A stretch of 64,000 bases of DNA. It comes from Mycolicibacterium parafortuitum. Lineage in GTDB: Bacteria; Actinomycetota; Actinomycetes; Mycobacteriales; Mycobacteriaceae. The position numbers were made by a program, and so were the translations under genes. The stretch covers positions 124,001 to 188,000 of the forward strand of contig NZ_MVID01000008.1 of assembly GCF_002086815.1 (NCBI RefSeq). The letters run 5' to 3'. Under the pieces are notes generated by a model. The model was not told the DNA's origin. It saw only the letters and a list, made by a program, of their open reading frames with translations, and made no database searches. Shown here in pieces: positions 53,336 through 61,323 of this stretch (the first letter of the stretch is position 1; each line of letters begins with the position of its first letter).

Positions 53336-54226
53336 TTAACGCGCCGCTGATGCGATGCAGCGGAACCCGATATGGGTGGTGGCGCTGTCCTGCGACTGCG
53401 GCGAACGCGCGGAGGGCCGGTAGCGGTGGCAGTACTCCGGCGCGCACAGGTGCGAACCGCCCTTGAGCGCCTGGTTGACCGTCGGATCAGCCGACGGAGT
53501 CGGCGGACAGCAGCCGTTCTTCGTGGGTTCGTCGAGCCGGTGGTGGCGGGAGTACTGCGTGGTGGTCCATTCCCACACGTTGCCGATCATGTCGACGAGC
53601 CCGAACGCGTTCGGCGGGAAGGTGCCGACCGGGCTGGTGCCGACCCAGCCGAGCGCACCGTCGTTGCGGTACGGGAACTCACCCTGCCACGTGTTGGCCA
53701 TCAGCTCGCCGCCCGGCGCGGCGTCGTCGCCCCAGGAGTATCGGGACGTCGATCCGGCCCGCGCCGCGTACTCCCACTGGGCCTCGGTGGGCAACGTGCG
53801 CCCGGCCCACGCGGCGTAGGCCGCCGCATCGGGGTAGGCCACCTGCACCACCGGATGGTCCATGCGGTCGTCGATCGAGGACTGCGGTCCGAACGGCCTG
53901 CGCCAGCAGGCCCCGGGCACCCAGGTCCACCACTGCCGCCAGTCCCGCAGGTCCACCGGGCCGGCCGTGGGCTTGAAGACCAGCGCACCGGGCACGAGAT
54001 CGTCTTTCGGTACTCCCGGGAAGTCGGCCGGGTCCAATGCCCGTTCGGCGACGGTGAGGTAGCCGGTGGCCGCCACGAACTCGGCGAACTGGGCGTTCGT
54101 CACCGGGTGCCGTTCGACCGCGAACGGCTCCACGGTCACGGTGTGGACGGGGGCCTCCTCGGGATAGAAGTCGATCGACCCCATCCGGAACGCCCCGCCC
54201 GGCAGGTCAACGAGTTCCGTCAGCAC
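53336..54226 (-). CDS. Formylglycine-generating enzyme (sulfatase-activating)
   Basis: 296 residues, SUMF1/FGE fold. The two active cysteines are Cys261 and Cys266 in GGSHLCAPEYCHRYRPSAR, spaced five apart as in true copper-dependent FGEs (M. tuberculosis Rv0712). Other signatures are RHPVTNAQFAEFV, LPTEAQWEYAARAG and GNVWEWT. It oxidises a Cys in CxPxR of sulfatases to formylglycine; no sulfatase gene is in the window, so the substrate must be elsewhere. Cytosolic, no signal peptide. Confidence 0.94.
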   Translation of the reverse strand: MLTELVDLPGGAFRMGSIDFYPEEAPVHTVTVEPFAVERHPVTNAQFAEFVAATGYLTVAERALDPADFPGVPKDDLVPGALVFKPTAGPVDLRDWRQWWTWVPGACWRRPFGPQSSIDDRMDHPVVQVAYPDAAAYAAWAGRTLPTEAQWEYAARAGSTSRYSWGDDAAPGGELMANTWQGEFPYRNDGALGWVGTSPVGTFPPNAFGLVDMIGNVWEWTTTQYSRHHRLDEPTKNGCCPPTPSADPTVNQALKGGSHLCAPEYCHRYRPSARSPQSQDSATTHIGFRCIASAAR

Positions 54227-54252
54227 CCCGCCAGGCTAGGCGCATCGGAACC

Positions 54253-54528
54253 TCAGTTGCGCACGCTGGTGTCGACCTGAGGCACCTTCACCCGCGGATA
54301 CAGCTGGCCCAACCAGGGGTTGTTGCTGTCGCTGCCGTACCCGAAGCCGAAGCCGCTACCGCCCCAGCCGGGGCCCGTCCAGCCGATGCCGGGACCCCGG
54401 TCGTCCTGACCTCCGAACACCGGGCCGGGTCCGTCAGCCTGGGCCGGTCCGGCGAATCCGATCACCGCCGCCGACAACGCTCCCGCTGTGACACTGAGCA
54501 AGCCACTGAGCAATCCGATCTTCTTCAC
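54253..54528 (-). CDS. Small secreted Gly-rich protein
   Basis: 91 residues with a signal peptide cut near AGPAQA. The short mature chain is Gly-rich with Trp/Phe/Tyr (GWTGPGWGGSGFGFGYG) and ends in PRVKVPQVDTSVRN. Resembles the many small exported proteins of mycobacteria; no known role. Confidence 0.7.
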   Translation of the reverse strand: MKKIGLLSGLLSVTAGALSAAVIGFAGPAQADGPGPVFGGQDDRGPGIGWTGPGWGGSGFGFGYGSDSNNPWLGQLYPRVKVPQVDTSVRN

Positions 54529-54672
54529 GGCTCTCGCCTCTTTCTTGCCGCTCGGGTCTGCGGGCTGTCGTCCCGCGATGTCTGCTGAAACCCCGGGGCA
54601 TGCGGAAGAATTCCGTCGCCCGAAACAAGCCCGCCCGTTCCGGCCGACTATTTACGTGACTGGAGTAACGTT

Positions 54673-57042
54673 TTGCCGGTGTCTGACGCAGGTTCATCGG
54701 TCGTCGAACTCGTCGATGTGGTCGACGGCCGGTTCGGGGGCAAGGCGCTCGGGCTCGCCGAGTTGATCCGCCTCGGCGTGCCGGTGCCACCCGGTTTCGT
54801 GATCACCCACGCCACCCGGTCAGCCCTGACCGCAGCGGTGACCGACCGGTTCATCCGGATGCGGACGGCCGGTCAGACACCGGTCGCGGTGCGCTCGTCG
54901 GCGGCCGGAGAAGACGGCGAGCAGCTGTCCTTCGCCGGTCAGTACGACACCGTGCTCGGTGTCGGGTCCGCCGACGAGCTCGCCGCCGCAGTCGAAAAAT
55001 GCGTCGGCTCAGCCGAATCCGCGCGTGCCACGGCATATCAGGACGGTGCCACGCCGGCCGCGATGCACCTGGTGGTCCAGCAGATGGTCGACGCGCGCGC
55101 CGCCGGTGTCGTGTTCACCGCCGACCCGACGTCGGGCCGGCGCGACCTGCTGGTCATCGACGCCGTCCACGGTCTCGGCGAGAGCCTGGTCGACGGATCC
55201 GTGTCCTCGGATCACCACGTGTTGACCCATGGCGGGGAACCGGTGGCCGGTGAGGTCGGGCCGGAGTCTGCGCTGACGGCTGCCGACATCGACCGGATCC
55301 GTGACGGCGCGCTGCTGGCCGCGCGGCGCTGGGGACGGCCGCTGGACCTGGAATGGGCGATCGACCGCACCGGTGCGCTGTGGTGGCTGCAGGCCCGGCC
55401 GATCACGACGCTGCCCGGTGACCTCAACGAGATGGACACCCCGGTCACCGGGCCCGACCACGTCTACACCCGGTGCAACATCGGCGAGATGATGCCAGGT
55501 GCGTTCTGTCCGCTGACGGCGTCGGTGAGCGGGCACGCGATCGACTACGCGATGCAGATGGTGCAGGTCGCCGGTGGGGTGCAGAAGCGTTACGAGGACC
55601 GCTGGCGTCAGGTCGGCTACTTCTTCGGCCACATGTTCCTCAACATGACCGAGGGCACGGCGCTGAGCTCGGGAATCCTCGGCAACTCGCTCGAGCAGTT
55701 CTCGCTGTCGGTCTGCGGCCGGGTGATCGACGAACTGGAGCCGGGACCGCCGAAACCCTTCGCGCGCAAGCTGATCAACACCGTCCGGCTCTCCACATTC
55801 GCGCTCAGCTCCGGGCCGGCGATCCGCAGGCTGCCCGACACCATCGCGCGGTTTCCGGTCATCACCAGCCGCGACCCCGCGGTCGTGCTGCGCCGGCTCG
55901 ACGCGGGGCTCGAGATGTACCGCTACGTCACGCTGGTCCACGTGCGGTCCTCGTCGCGCTCGGCGGTGGCGGCCAATGTGCTGGAGAGCCACCTCGTGCG
56001 TCAGGCGGCCAAGCGGGGCGCGGCCGAGACCGCCGGCAGTGCGGAGGCGATCCGCCTGATGACGGGCGCCGGTGTCGAAAGTGCGTTGATGGTCCAGGAA
56101 CTCAACGCCGTGGTCACCACCCTGCGCCGCGACCCGACCGCGGTCGGGGAGTTCCTGGCCGCGTCGCCCGGCGAGGCCGTGACCCGGCTGCGGGACAGCG
56201 ACAACCCGAGCGGCGCGGCGCTGCGCGGGTTCCTGGACCGGCACGGCCACCGCGGGTACCGCGAGCTGTGTATGCGGGATCCGTCGTGGGCCGACGACCC
56301 CGAGGGTCTGGGGGCGATGATGCAGGTGATGCTGCGTGCTCCGGCGAAGCGGGATCCGTCGCAGACCGCCGCCCCCGAACCGGAGTCGCGCACGCTACGG
56401 GTGCTCGCCCGGCTCGCCCAGGGCGGTGCGCGCGGGCGTGAGGAGACCAAATCCCGGATGGCGCTGGTCGCCCATCTGCTCAAGCGCGGTTACCGCCATC
56501 TCGGCGAGGTGCTCTGCGACAACGGTGTTCTTCCCGACGCCGACCTGGTGTTCTTCTTCGACCGCCGCGAGTTGCCGCGGCTGGTGTCGGGCGGCGACGT
56601 GACCGAGCTGGTCGAGCGGGCCCGGCGCCGCCGAGGCGCCCTCGCGTATCAGGCCGCCCTGGAGTTCGACGACGTCTCGGTCGGACGTCCGACACCGAGT
56701 GTGCGCCAGCGGGTTTCGAGCGACGGTCAGATCGCGGGGCGCCCCGCCGGGCATGGCTCGGTGGAAGGTGTGGTCCGGGTGGCCCGTTCGGTCGTCGAGG
56801 CCAGGGATCTGCAACCCGGCGAGATCCTGGTCGCTCCGGTCACCGATGTCGGGTGGACGCCCTACTTCGCGGTGATCGCCGCGTTGGTCACCGACATCGG
56901 CAGCTCGGTGTCCCACGGCGCCGTCGTCGCCCGCGAGTACGGGTTGCCGTGCGTGGTGAACACGTTGGTGGGCACGCAGGTGCTGCGCACCGGCGACCGG
57001 GTGCGGGTGGACGGTGACCGCGGACTGGTGACGGTCCTCTAG
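54673..57042 (+). CDS. Rifampin phosphotransferase-like PEP/ATP enzyme
   Basis: About 789 residues from TTG 54673 with GGAG seven bases upstream (GTG 54679 is an alternative). Domain order is ATP-grasp PEP/pyruvate binding (GGKALGLAELIRLGVPVPPGF, VRSSAAGEDGEQLSFAGQ), a long central domain, and a swivelling phosphohistidine domain with His748 in TDIGSSVSHGAVVAREYGLP. This is the order of rifampin phosphotransferases (Rph), which move the ATP beta-phosphate to rifampin, and differs from PEP synthase. The central domain's rifamycin pocket cannot be judged by eye; a role on another substrate is possible. The nearby arr gene makes a rifamycin role attractive. Confidence 0.75.
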   Translation: MPVSDAGSSVVELVDVVDGRFGGKALGLAELIRLGVPVPPGFVITHATRSALTAAVTDRFIRMRTAGQTPVAVRSSAAGEDGEQLSFAGQYDTVLGVGSADELAAAVEKCVGSAESARATAYQDGATPAAMHLVVQQMVDARAAGVVFTADPTSGRRDLLVIDAVHGLGESLVDGSVSSDHHVLTHGGEPVAGEVGPESALTAADIDRIRDGALLAARRWGRPLDLEWAIDRTGALWWLQARPITTLPGDLNEMDTPVTGPDHVYTRCNIGEMMPGAFCPLTASVSGHAIDYAMQMVQVAGGVQKRYEDRWRQVGYFFGHMFLNMTEGTALSSGILGNSLEQFSLSVCGRVIDELEPGPPKPFARKLINTVRLSTFALSSGPAIRRLPDTIARFPVITSRDPAVVLRRLDAGLEMYRYVTLVHVRSSSRSAVAANVLESHLVRQAAKRGAAETAGSAEAIRLMTGAGVESALMVQELNAVVTTLRRDPTAVGEFLAASPGEAVTRLRDSDNPSGAALRGFLDRHGHRGYRELCMRDPSWADDPEGLGAMMQVMLRAPAKRDPSQTAAPEPESRTLRVLARLAQGGARGREETKSRMALVAHLLKRGYRHLGEVLCDNGVLPDADLVFFFDRRELPRLVSGGDVTELVERARRRRGALAYQAALEFDDVSVGRPTPSVRQRVSSDGQIAGRPAGHGSVEGVVRVARSVVEARDLQPGEILVAPVTDVGWTPYFAVIAALVTDIGSSVSHGAVVAREYGLPCVVNTLVGTQVLRTGDRVRVDGDRGLVTVL

Positions 57043-57091
57043 TCGTCTCAATCCCGGGCGATCCGCGGGGCTGTCCCGGGTGGTATGCCCG

Positions 57092-57112
57092 GGTGGTAGT
57101 AGTGCTGCCACC
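57092..57112 (+). terminator. Hairpin after the Rph-like gene
   Basis: GGTGGTAG and CTGCCACC pair over eight positions with one G-T wobble and a five-base loop, 50 bases past the stop of the Rph-like gene. No T run follows. Three CCCGGG copies nearby can also pair. It is a plausible terminator; I see nothing else in the 185-base gap to the next gene. Confidence 0.4.
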
Positions 57113-57227
57113 TCCGCGGGATGCGAAATATTGCATTTGGAGTTGTCCTCACCGGGAGAGCCGAACCCGGCCGCCCAAGCGTCAGGCCCCGACCGAGTCC
57201 TGACCGCGACGGTGTGAGGGAGAACCC

Positions 57228-57933
57228 ATGGGCGGCGATCGAGCTGCGAACCGATACGACGACGATTCCATCCGGTGGTGGTGCGAGCTGCAGGACGAGT
57301 CCTGCGCCGGGCACCGTGCCGCGATGGCCAGGATGTACGACTACCTGTTCCGGTCGACACGCCGCGAGCTCTACCGCGGTGGTTCGTCGTACAACGACAA
57401 GGAGCTCGACGACATCGCCAACCAGGTCGCGGCGGACGCGTTGGTGGCGCTGTTGGCGAAACTGCCGACCTTTCGCGGTGACTGCAAGCTCACCACCTGG
57501 GCATACCGTTTCGTCGTGCTGGAGTTGTCGCACAAACTCAAGACCCGCCGCAGGCACGCCTGGACACGCCGCCTGCAACTGCATCCGGACGACTGGAGCG
57601 CGCTCACCGATCCCCTCGTCCACAATCCCAGCCGGCATGCCGAGGCCCGCGAGATGATCCGCGCGGTCGGCCGGGCGTTCGCGGGTACTGACCGAGCAGC
57701 AGCGGCACGTGTTCGTCGAGACCGTTCTCGAGGGCGCGGCCCCGGAGGCCGTCGCTGAGAAGTACGGCATATCGCGGAATGCGCTGTACAAGAGCATCTT
57801 CGACACCCGCCGTAAGATTCGCGGATTCCTGACCGCTAATGGTTTCGAAGTCGATGGTTGTTCTCTGAACCCGCCTGACCCTCACCGGGCCGGCCCATCG
57901 ATTTCGCACGGCCGAGCAATACCGCCGGCCTGA
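57228..57933 (+). pseudogene. ECF-type sigma factor gene with +1 frameshift
   Basis: The frame from ATG 57228 encodes an ECF sigma region 2 (RMYDYLFRSTRRELYRGG; ELDDIANQVAADALVALLA; KLTTWAYRFVVLELSHKL) up to AVGRAFA, then loses similarity. Sigma region 4 (LTEQQRHVFVETVLEG, EAVAEKYGISRNALYKSIF) continues in the +1 frame from 57685 to 57933. Removing one G of the GGG at 57683-57685 restores a single protein of about 234 residues. So the gene is broken, or needs ribosomal frameshifting, or the assembly has a one-base error. It lies directly before another intact ECF sigma gene. Confidence 0.8.
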
Positions 57934-57970
57934 GCGAACCGAAGCAACCCACCACGAAGCAGGTCCATTA

Positions 57971-58564
57971 ATGCCCACAGCCGACTACGACGTCGTATCG
58001 ACACCCGGATCCGAAACGGACAGAACCGATTCCGGGGACTCCTTTGCCGTCGAAGCCCTGCCCCTGCGGCCCTACCTTCTGCGCGTCGCGTACCGCTACA
58101 CGCGCAATGCCGTCGATGCCGAGGACCTCGTCCAGGAGACGTACCTGAGGGCCTGGACGAGCTACGGCACGTACCGACCGGGGACGAACATCCGCGCCTG
58201 GCTGGTGCGCATCCTGGTGAACTGCTGGGTGAACAACTATCGGAAATCGACGCGGAGCGTGCGGGAAGCCCTGGCCGACTCCTTGTTCCACGAATCATCG
58301 ATCCATGCCCTGAGCACCACGCCGTCCGCGGAGGACGTGGCGCTGCGAGAGCACATCGACGAGGCCGTGACGCGCTGCCTGGCAGCGTTGCCGACCCGGT
58401 TTCAGTCGGTGATCTTCTACGCCGACATCTGCGATTACACGCTCATGGAGGTCGCGGCGATCGAGGACATCCCGCTCGGGACGGCCATGTCGCGGCGGCA
58501 CCGCGGGCTGAAGAGATTGCGCACCCAGCTCGGCACCCCCGATAACCGGCCCAGCACGCGGTGA
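57971..58564 (+). CDS. ECF sigma factor, SigE/SigH-like
   Basis: 197 residues. Region 2 with AVDAEDLVQETYLRAWTSY and NIRAWLVRILVNCWVNNYRK; region 4 with RFQSVIFYADICDYTLMEVA and IPLGTAMSRRHRGLKRLR. These match the SigH/SigE-type ECF group. A cognate anti-sigma gene is not obvious; instead a 40-residue membrane peptide overlaps its stop. It is 37 bases after the frameshifted sigma gene and read in the same direction, so both may be cotranscribed. Confidence 0.93.
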   Translation: MPTADYDVVSTPGSETDRTDSGDSFAVEALPLRPYLLRVAYRYTRNAVDAEDLVQETYLRAWTSYGTYRPGTNIRAWLVRILVNCWVNNYRKSTRSVREALADSLFHESSIHALSTTPSAEDVALREHIDEAVTRCLAALPTRFQSVIFYADICDYTLMEVAAIEDIPLGTAMSRRHRGLKRLRTQLGTPDNRPSTR

Positions 58565-58683
58565 CAGACGTGATCAGCTTGTGGCGCACTGATATCGATC
58601 CGCTGTACACGTCTGTACGGGCATGCGTGATCACCACGGTGCTGATCGCGATTCTGCTGACGTTCGTCGTGGCGTCGTGGTGA
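58561..58683 (+). CDS. 40-residue single-pass membrane peptide coupled to the ECF sigma factor
   Basis: GTG 58561 overlaps the sigma factor stop (GTGA), then 40 codons run to TGA 58683. The peptide has a polar N-terminal half (DVISLWRTDIDPLY) and a single hydrophobic helix (ACVITTVLIAILLTFVVASW) at the C-terminus, so it probably sits in the membrane. It is too short for gene-finding thresholds. Position and coupling suggest a small partner of the sigma factor, perhaps an anti-sigma peptide or membrane tether. Real translation is not proven; the clean overlap and hydrophobic design support it. Confidence 0.5.
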   Translation: MTDVISLWRTDIDPLYTSVRACVITTVLIAILLTFVVASW

Positions 58684-58711
58684 CACCGCCTGGTACCCCT
58701 ACCGTTGACTC

Positions 58712-59113
58712 ATGACCGAGTCGAACAAAGCTCTGGTGCGCAGGTTCTTCACCGCGGTCGAAGAGGGTGCCTTCGACGTCTTCGACGAGATCGTCGCCGA
58801 GCATTACGACGACCACCTTCCCGGCACCTCACCCGGCCGCGAATCCCTCAAGACCTACTTCCGTGGGTTGCGGTCGGCGTTCCCGGACCTCCGGCTGCCG
58901 ATCTCGCAGATGGTCGCCGAGGGAGACCGCGTCGCGGTGCTCAACGCCGTCCAGGGCACCCACCGCGGCGAGTTCCTCGGCATCGCCCCCACCGGCCGCA
59001 GCGTGGACGCCTCGGCGTTCCAGCTGTACCGGATCCAGGACGGTCGACTGGCCGAGCACTGGGAGGTCGCCGACTTCGCGACGCTGCAGCGGCAGCTGAC
59101 CGGGCCGGCCTGA
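58712..59113 (+). CDS. NTF2-like (SnoaL/ester cyclase) protein
   Basis: 133 residues with the ester-cyclase signature MTESNKALVRRFFTAVEEG, YDDHLPGTSPGRESLK, and RIQDGRLAEHWEVADFATL, a family including SnoaL polyketide cyclases and many enzymes of unknown role. Cytosolic. It is 28 bases after the small membrane peptide. Confidence 0.88.
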   Translation: MTESNKALVRRFFTAVEEGAFDVFDEIVAEHYDDHLPGTSPGRESLKTYFRGLRSAFPDLRLPISQMVAEGDRVAVLNAVQGTHRGEFLGIAPTGRSVDASAFQLYRIQDGRLAEHWEVADFATLQRQLTGPA

Positions 59114-59253
59114 CACAGATCACACCGGCCGGCAAAACACCGGTTCGCCTGCGCCTTCGCGGCGATTCGATCACAGCTGCACGCCCCCGGCCTGCAGATA
59201 CCGGGGAAAGTCGGACCAGCCGTCTACCATTCCCTCGGCACCCCTCCCCGACG

Positions 59254-61314
59254 ATGGAAAAGACACCAGACGTGAGTTACACCGCCGCTGACATCACCGA
59301 GCTCGACGATGTCCAGCACACCCGCCTGCGGCCGGCGGTCAACCTCGGTCTGGACGTCCTGAACACCGCACTTCGCGAGTTGATCGACAACGCCGTCGAG
59401 GAGGTCGCCGACCCCAGCCACGGCGGGTCGACGGTGACCATCACGCTGCACGCCGACGGGTCGGTCAGCGTCGCCGACGACGGCCGCGGCCTGCCAGTCG
59501 ACACCGACCCCACCACCGGCAAGAACGGCATCGTCAAGACCCTCGGTACCGCGCGTGCCGGCGGAAAGTTCTCCGCGCACACCGACGCCACCAGCACCGG
59601 CGCCGGGTTGAACGGAATCGGCGCCGCCGCAGCGGTGTTCATCTCCGCGCGTACCGACGTCACCGTGCACCGCGACGGCAAGACCTACGTGCAGTGCTTC
59701 GGCCGCGGTTATCCCGGGGTGTTCGAGGACACTGATGAGCGGGGGTTCGACGCGGATGCACCCTTCAGCCGCAACGACACCCAGAAACTCCGCGGCGTCG
59801 GCAACCGCAAGCCCAAGCTGCACGGCACCACCGTGCGGATCCTGTTCGACCCGTCCGTCGTACCGGACTCCACCGTCGACATCGGCGAGGTGCTTCTGCG
59901 CGCACACGCCGCGGCGCGGATGTCCCCGGGTGTGCGGCTGGTCGTCGTCGACGAGGGCTGGCCCGGTGACGAGATCCCGCCCGCGCTGCTCGAACCGTTC
60001 GACGGCCCGTGGGGCACCGACACACTGCTCGACCTGATGTGCACCGCGGCAGGCACCCCGGCCCCGGGTGTGCGGGCGATCGTCGAGGGCCGCGGCGAGT
60101 ACACCACCGGGCGCGGGCCGACCCCGTTCCGCTGGTCGCTGACCGCCGGGCCCGCCGAACCGGCGACGGTGGCCGCGTTCTGCAACACCGTGCGCACCCC
60201 CGGCGGCGGCTCGCACCTGACCGCGGCGATCAAGGGGCTGTCCGAGGCGCTCGCCGACCGGGCGTCCCGCATCCGCGACCTCGGTCTCGCCAAGGGCGAA
60301 GAAGGCCCGGAGCCACAGGATTTCGCGGCCGTCACCGCGCTGGCCGTCGACACCCGCGCCCCCGACGTGTCCTGGGATTCGCAGGCCAAAACCGCGGTGT
60401 CGTCTCGGTCGCTGAACCTGGCGATGGCACCGGATGTGGCGCGCAGCGTCACCGTGTGGGCGGCCAACCCCGCCAACAACGACACCGTCACGCTCTGGAC
60501 GAAGCTCGCCCTGGAGTCAGCGCGGGCCCGGCGCAGCGCCGAGGGCGCCAAGGCCCGTTCCCGGGCGGCGTCGAAGGCCAAGGGCCTGGGCACCAACCTG
60601 TCGCTACCACCGAAGCTGTTGCCCAGCAGGGAAACCGGCCGCGGCTCGGGAGCCGAACTGTTCCTCTGCGAGGGCGACTCGGCGCTGGGCACCATCAAGG
60701 CCGCCCGCGACGCGACGTTCCAGGCCGCGTTCCCGCTGAAGGGAAAGCCGCCCAACGTGTACGGTTTCGCGCTGAGCAAGGCCAGGGCCAAGGACGAGTT
60801 CGACTCGATCGAACGCATTCTGGGCTGCGGCGTCCGGGACAACTGCGATCCGGAGCTGTGCCGCTACGACCGGATCCTGTTCGCCTCCGACGCCGACCCC
60901 GACGGCGGCAACATCAACTCCAGCCTGATCTCGATGTTCCTGGACTTCTACCGTCCGCTGGTGGAGGCCGGCATGGTCTTCGTGACGTTGCCGCCGCTGT
61001 TCGTGGTGAAGAACGGTGACGAGCGGATCTACTGCCAGGACGAATCCGAACGTGACGCGGCGGTGGCCCAGCTGAAGGCCACCTCGAAGAAACGCGTCGA
61101 GGTGCAGCGCAACAAGGGTCTCGGCGAGATGGACGCCGACGACTTCTGGAACACCGTGCTCGATCCGCACCGCCGCACGGTGATTCGCGTGCATCCCGAT
61201 GACGCGGACAGGAAGCTGCACCACACGCTGTTCGGCGGACCTCCGGAGGGAAGGCGCACGTGGATGGCGGAGATCGCCGCCCGCGTCGACACCGCTTCCC
61301 TCGACCTCGACTAG
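59254..61314 (+). CDS. GyrB-like subunit of an atypical type II topoisomerase
   Basis: About 686 residues from ATG 59254 (GTG 59272 is possible). GHKL ATPase motifs: RELIDNAVEE (42-50), DDGRGLPVD, and GLNGIGAA at 118 where gyrase has GLHGVGA; TOPRIM motifs FLCEGDSALG and SDADPDGGNI (gyrase: DADVDG); RNKGLGEMD near the end. With its adjacent GyrA-like partner it resembles the unusual second topoisomerase reported in M. smegmatis (TopoM/TopoN), said to add positive supercoils. The gyrase wording is changed but metal and ATP residues persist. Confidence 0.9.
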   Translation: MEKTPDVSYTAADITELDDVQHTRLRPAVNLGLDVLNTALRELIDNAVEEVADPSHGGSTVTITLHADGSVSVADDGRGLPVDTDPTTGKNGIVKTLGTARAGGKFSAHTDATSTGAGLNGIGAAAAVFISARTDVTVHRDGKTYVQCFGRGYPGVFEDTDERGFDADAPFSRNDTQKLRGVGNRKPKLHGTTVRILFDPSVVPDSTVDIGEVLLRAHAAARMSPGVRLVVVDEGWPGDEIPPALLEPFDGPWGTDTLLDLMCTAAGTPAPGVRAIVEGRGEYTTGRGPTPFRWSLTAGPAEPATVAAFCNTVRTPGGGSHLTAAIKGLSEALADRASRIRDLGLAKGEEGPEPQDFAAVTALAVDTRAPDVSWDSQAKTAVSSRSLNLAMAPDVARSVTVWAANPANNDTVTLWTKLALESARARRSAEGAKARSRAASKAKGLGTNLSLPPKLLPSRETGRGSGAELFLCEGDSALGTIKAARDATFQAAFPLKGKPPNVYGFALSKARAKDEFDSIERILGCGVRDNCDPELCRYDRILFASDADPDGGNINSSLISMFLDFYRPLVEAGMVFVTLPPLFVVKNGDERIYCQDESERDAAVAQLKATSKKRVEVQRNKGLGEMDADDFWNTVLDPHRRTVIRVHPDDADRKLHHTLFGGPPEGRRTWMAEIAARVDTASLDLD

Positions 61315-61323
61315 GAATCTGAC

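Noticed and set aside
57050..57095. Three CCCGGG copies as a repeat element
   Set aside because: Six-base palindromes are expected at this GC content; at most they add to a terminator structure.
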